From Castanea sativa (taxonomy: Eukaryota > Streptophyta > Magnoliopsida > Fagales > Fagaceae), in contig NC_134017.1 in assembly GCF_040712315.1 (NCBI RefSeq), positions 2,882,001 through 2,946,000 on the forward strand: a stretch of 64,000 nucleotides of DNA. Reading direction: 5' to 3'. The notes under the pieces were generated by a model, which was not told the origin of the DNA, did not search any database, and worked only from the letters and a program-made list of their open reading frames with translations. A program made the translations under genes and the position numbers. Shown piece by piece: positions 60,443 through 64,000 of this stretch. Each line of letters begins with the position of its first letter. The first letter of the stretch is position 1.

Positions 60443-63400
60443 AGTGGGAAGTGACTGAGTTTTGGGAAATTAGAAACTAGGAAGAATTCTTTTAATTTTT
60501 TGTGGAGTGTTTGGGTGATGTGGTGCTGGTCAATCTGGGATTTCCGGAGCCTCTGATTTGTGAAAAAAGTTTTACATTGTATATTAATTGGGAAGATCAG
60601 TTGTAGCTCTCCAGAATCGCGCAAAAGTCCCTTCAGCCTGAATGCTTCTGCACTGTAAGCATGTTATTTATGTTGTTACCACTTTCTAGATTTTGGTTTC
60701 ATTTGTTTATATTGGCATTGTTGCATGTGTGTTTTCTTTTGCTCTATAATGTCAGCAAGCAGTTTCCTTTTATAGCTTCAGATGACTCTTAATACCATGT
60801 TGTATTTTTGCCCTTTGTTAAGATGCATATATGGGAAACGGAAATCTTAGATCAACATGCGTTGAAGTGGCCGTTTCCTTTTCAAGCTTCGAATGACTTC
60901 TGTCCCATGTTATGTTTCTGCCTTGATGAGAACAAATTGGAAATTGGATAAATTTCATAGAATACCTGGTGGAGAATTGCTTAATATGTGTAATGGGTAA
61001 AACCCATGTATATAGATTCAATTATTCAAATACGGCAAAATCCATGTAACTTTGTGGTTAAACCCCGCAACTGTATGTCCATAGTTGCTTGCTCAATCCT
61101 CGCATCTCCTTTTGAGCTGCATCACCTATAAGATATATTAATGGACTTTTAAGTTTGACTTCTGCACCTTCTATGTGATTCTGATTTAATATTTCATGCT
61201 AATAGAGGTTCCTAATTGGTATTTTTCTCAATCTAAAGTGTGATAATTAGGTAGATTTATTCTACTTACAGGATGCACTGTGACTATCTAGTAGTAGCTG
61301 AAAAATCTAATTCTGATTCTGACCCTTTATTTTTCCTTTTTGGTTGTGTACATGTGTCCTGAGTTGTTAGGACCATATTTGGAATATTTTTATGATGAGA
61401 TTTCCTGAAAAAATTCTTAGTCCTGGTATATTCTTTTGGGTCCAAATCCAAATAGTAATTGGATTTAATTTGTTTTTAGCTATTTATTGCATCTCTCTCC
61501 CACACCCAACCTATGGACGCCCTTGAGCTCAAAAGGTTGAGCACTGATTGGGCACAGAAAAGAGAATTTGAATAGGGAAAGCAACATGAACCTGCATTTG
61601 ATCCAATATAGATATACAGATAATAATCAATTATCGGAATTTCACAGAATATACCTTATTCAACCAAATCAAGATTATAAAATGTAAGCAAACATTTTCA
61701 ATGGGTGTAAAAGGGTCCCCTGAATGTAGTGGGAAAATCTGACACTGTATGTTTGGTAGTCATAGGGAGATGCTACCATTTGTGTAGTGGAAACCAAGCT
61801 TTTAAGCCATACAAGGTTGAGAGTGACGCATTCATCTTTCAGAGTGCATTCTTTATAAAGTGCGGGTGTTTAACTATAACCTTGTGACCTTTGCCACATA
61901 TATTTAACATGTCCTAATTTGAAGAACGAATATCTGACCACTGATAGGAATTAACAAATTCAAGTATCATGAACCCTGCAAGAAAGGTCTTGTGTAAGTA
62001 AAAACATGATATCAAGTTGCAAATTTTATAATTAGCTTTCCACTAAAGTTTTAGATAGTTGGATGCATCACGAAATAGAAATAAGGATTGGATAGATTGA
62101 CATGTTGTCCAAATTATTTTATCAGTCAATAGAAGTATTAAATAGGAAAATTCCTCCCATGAATGGACGGCTTGACTTGTCCGTATACGTTGTCCAAATT
62201 GTTTTATCAAGCAATAGAAGAAATTGAACAGAGAAATCTGTGGTCCTTGGTCTGCTATGAATGAGAAGGAACATCATATCATTGAGAGTACATAATAATT
62301 ACTCAAATAAATAATAAATCTTGAAGGTTTTTTTTAAAAACTATTTTTAATGGTAAAATCGCAAGGGTTGAATAGTTAATCTAGTGGGTTTTAGTCCTCA
62401 AAGATCTCAATGAAAATTTGGGATTCAAATCTTCTACCAATACCATAGGTCATCATCCCTAATAGGAAATTTTTCTTGTTTTAAATACTACTAAATTTTC
62501 TGAAAACTAAAAAAAAAAAAAATTTCTAGTTATTGTTTACCCTCATAAAATAGTGTTTATTTACTTTAATTTACTGTTCATATTTTATAAACAATGCAAA
62601 GGGTGCTGGTAAAAAAAAAAAACGCTGAAACGTATACGCACTGTTTCAGCTGTACCCAAACGGCTTCGTAGTTAGTTGAAGTGCGTGAGAGACTTGAATT
62701 GACCTTAATGGTGGGATTAAAGCATCAAAAAGTCCATTCCTAATGGCTGCTCAAAGCTCAAACCAAGACACGAATGCCAATCATCTCGTTTTAGTTTTTA
62801 AAGCAAGCTACCAACCACACAATCTAATTCCACCTTTCTTTGTGCAGTATCCACGTCATTCCAAGATAAGAAAGAAAAAAAAAAAAGAAAAGTATTCAGA
62901 GTCAATAAAAGGCAGCAGCGAAACTTATATGACATTTCACCAAAAAAAAAGAAACTTATATGACATGACATCCATGTCATAACTCATAAGAGCAATGCTT
63001 TGCCTTGCCAGCCCAGACAGAATTTATCAAATTATAAATGTTGAACCCAGATGCTATAGAGATTAGATGTAGACGTGGAACACAATGGCTGGTCCCCAAA
63101 ATTACATGCACTAATTTTGCAAGGACAAACATAACGTGCGGTTTAAAAACAAAAGAAAGAAAGAAGACTAATTGGTTTACGTGAATCAAAAAGGAAAACG
63201 ACATTCAACAAAGAAGAAATATCAGTCGTCAGTTAGTTAGGCAGAATTCAAATCATTCCATTCAACAAAATTTCTCTCTTAAGGAATTTTCCTAACAAAT
63301 AAACCTATTAATTTTATTTAATCATACCACTAATCTCCATTGACTCTTCCTTCGTTTACAGCAATAAATAAGCAATACAATAACCAATTTAACAAATACA

Positions 63401-63572
63401 TAGAAAACAAAACTAACGAAGGATAATTTAAATACAGAAGACATGTGACAATCGCAACTCGGAATTTTCGTATCGTGATCCCTACTCCTGTATACATGCT
63501 AGCGTTGGATTCAGGGGAGCAGCTGAGGATTGTAAATGATGATAATAATAAACTAGCATATGGGTTTAAATT
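60443..63572. other. Intergenic region, EXO70 3' flank to TMEM87-like 3' end
   Basis: No gene supported. Includes a small duplication GTTGTCCAAATT...CAATAGAAG at about 62104 and 62190. The EXO70 3' UTR is expected on the left, and the 3' UTR of the minus-strand gene on the right. Confidence 0.55.
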
Positions 63573-64000
63573 TTACTCGGTCTTGTCTTCTTCCAAATCG
63601 CCATTTGATAATTTATTGCTGTCTTGGACTGATCTAGCTTCAGGTGCAGTTCGGAAGTCATTAGAAGGCAATGGGGCCGGTTTTATAAGAGTCAGAGTTG
63701 TATCATCTCTGTCAAACTCTTCGCTTCCATCGTCAGAGTAAGCGTATCTGTCAAGAAGAGAAAAACAAGTGGGAATAGAGTTCTTTAACCAAGATGTGTG
63801 CCGTTTGGACCTAAAAATGAAATATTTTTATTTTTTGTTGGCTTTTACCGTGTTGAGTTCTGAGAAGGCGCCCAGAGAGAACATATGACACAAAGAAGAG
63901 AGAAAGACAGGACTTGCCAGAATGCAGGGATGATCCATGCATTCTGCCACTTCTCGTTGTAAACATCAATTGATTTGAAATAAAGCTGCAGAGTACAAAG
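63573..64000 (-). CDS. TMEM87/GOST-like (lung seven transmembrane receptor family) protein, last two exons only
   Basis: Complement of join(63573-63747, 63849-63985), continuing past the right edge; 63986-64000 is intron. The penultimate exon encodes LYFKSIDVYNEKW, QNAWIIPAFWQVLSFSL and LCVICSLWAPSQNST, the last transmembrane helix. After a phase-2 intron (donor CG|GTAAAA, acceptor TTGACAG|A) the last exon gives RYAYSDDGSEEFDRDD, TTLTLIKPAP and an acidic tail ending EEDKTE and TAA at 63573-63575. A WxxxW...W(A/R)PS(Q/N)N.RYA block near the C-terminus is characteristic of the TMEM87/GOST seven-helix Golgi proteins, whose plant members are annotated as lung seven transmembrane receptor family. 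Role: Golgi or endomembrane trafficking, inferred from the family. Reading phase is fixed by the splice junction. Confidence 0.85.

Noticed and set aside
63445..63741. 98-residue open frame on the plus strand
   Set aside because: It overlaps the real last exon of the TMEM87-like gene on the minus strand, where splice sites and conserved residues are seen; the plus frame has no recognisable content.

Overview
The window is nuclear DNA of a woody eudicot. Four gene families found only in plants (a CNL resistance gene, a JAZ repressor, a pollen-type LRR kinase and an EXO70 paralogue) carry canonical GT-AG introns and sit in a very AT-rich background. Microsatellites are long, and hAT, Mutator-like, PIF/Harbinger, Helitron-like, Copia and LINE remains are abundant. 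The CNL repeat style reminds me of Fagaceae (oak or chestnut), but that is an inference and not a demonstrated identity.

Layout. 1-2961 (+): 3' part of a CC-NBS-LRR gene, cut by the window edge. 2962-12396: intergenic, with two different non-autonomous hAT elements (7606-8852 and 9091-10215), the second inside a dead LINE RNase H fragment. 12397-14595 (-): a five-exon JAZ/TIFY gene. Its upstream region holds CACGTG G-boxes near the start and a five-copy cluster about 4 kb away. 15.5-29.8 kb: gene-free DNA with MITEs, tandem duplications, Helitron-like ends and a triplicated foldback repeat. 29811-32198 (+): a two-exon PRK-type receptor-like kinase.

32.9-47.8 kb is a segmental duplication. 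Copy A (32884-40706) and copy B (44113-47752) share an F-box/LRR pseudogene, a Copia pol-LTR fragment and a LINE fragment. Copy A then gained a solo LTR, a Copia element nested in that LTR, and a Mutator-like MITE. Between the copies lies a third hAT. 47.9-50.0 kb is another LINE fragment split by a fourth hAT. A PIF/Harbinger element with an internal minisatellite lies at 51835-52837.

58502-60442 (+): an intronless EXO70 gene, probably the EXO70D subgroup. 63573-64000 (-): the last two exons of a TMEM87/GOST-like membrane protein that continues beyond the window.

The genes do not form a pathway or operon. They are independent loci for immunity (CNL), jasmonate repression (JAZ), signalling (PRK) and membrane traffic (EXO70, TMEM87-like). 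I found no convincing new protein system. What is unusual is how clearly the layers of insertion can be read. Seven insertions have exact or near-exact target duplications, empty sites are preserved in duplicated DNA, and the JAZ locus shows regulatory architecture that can be tested.
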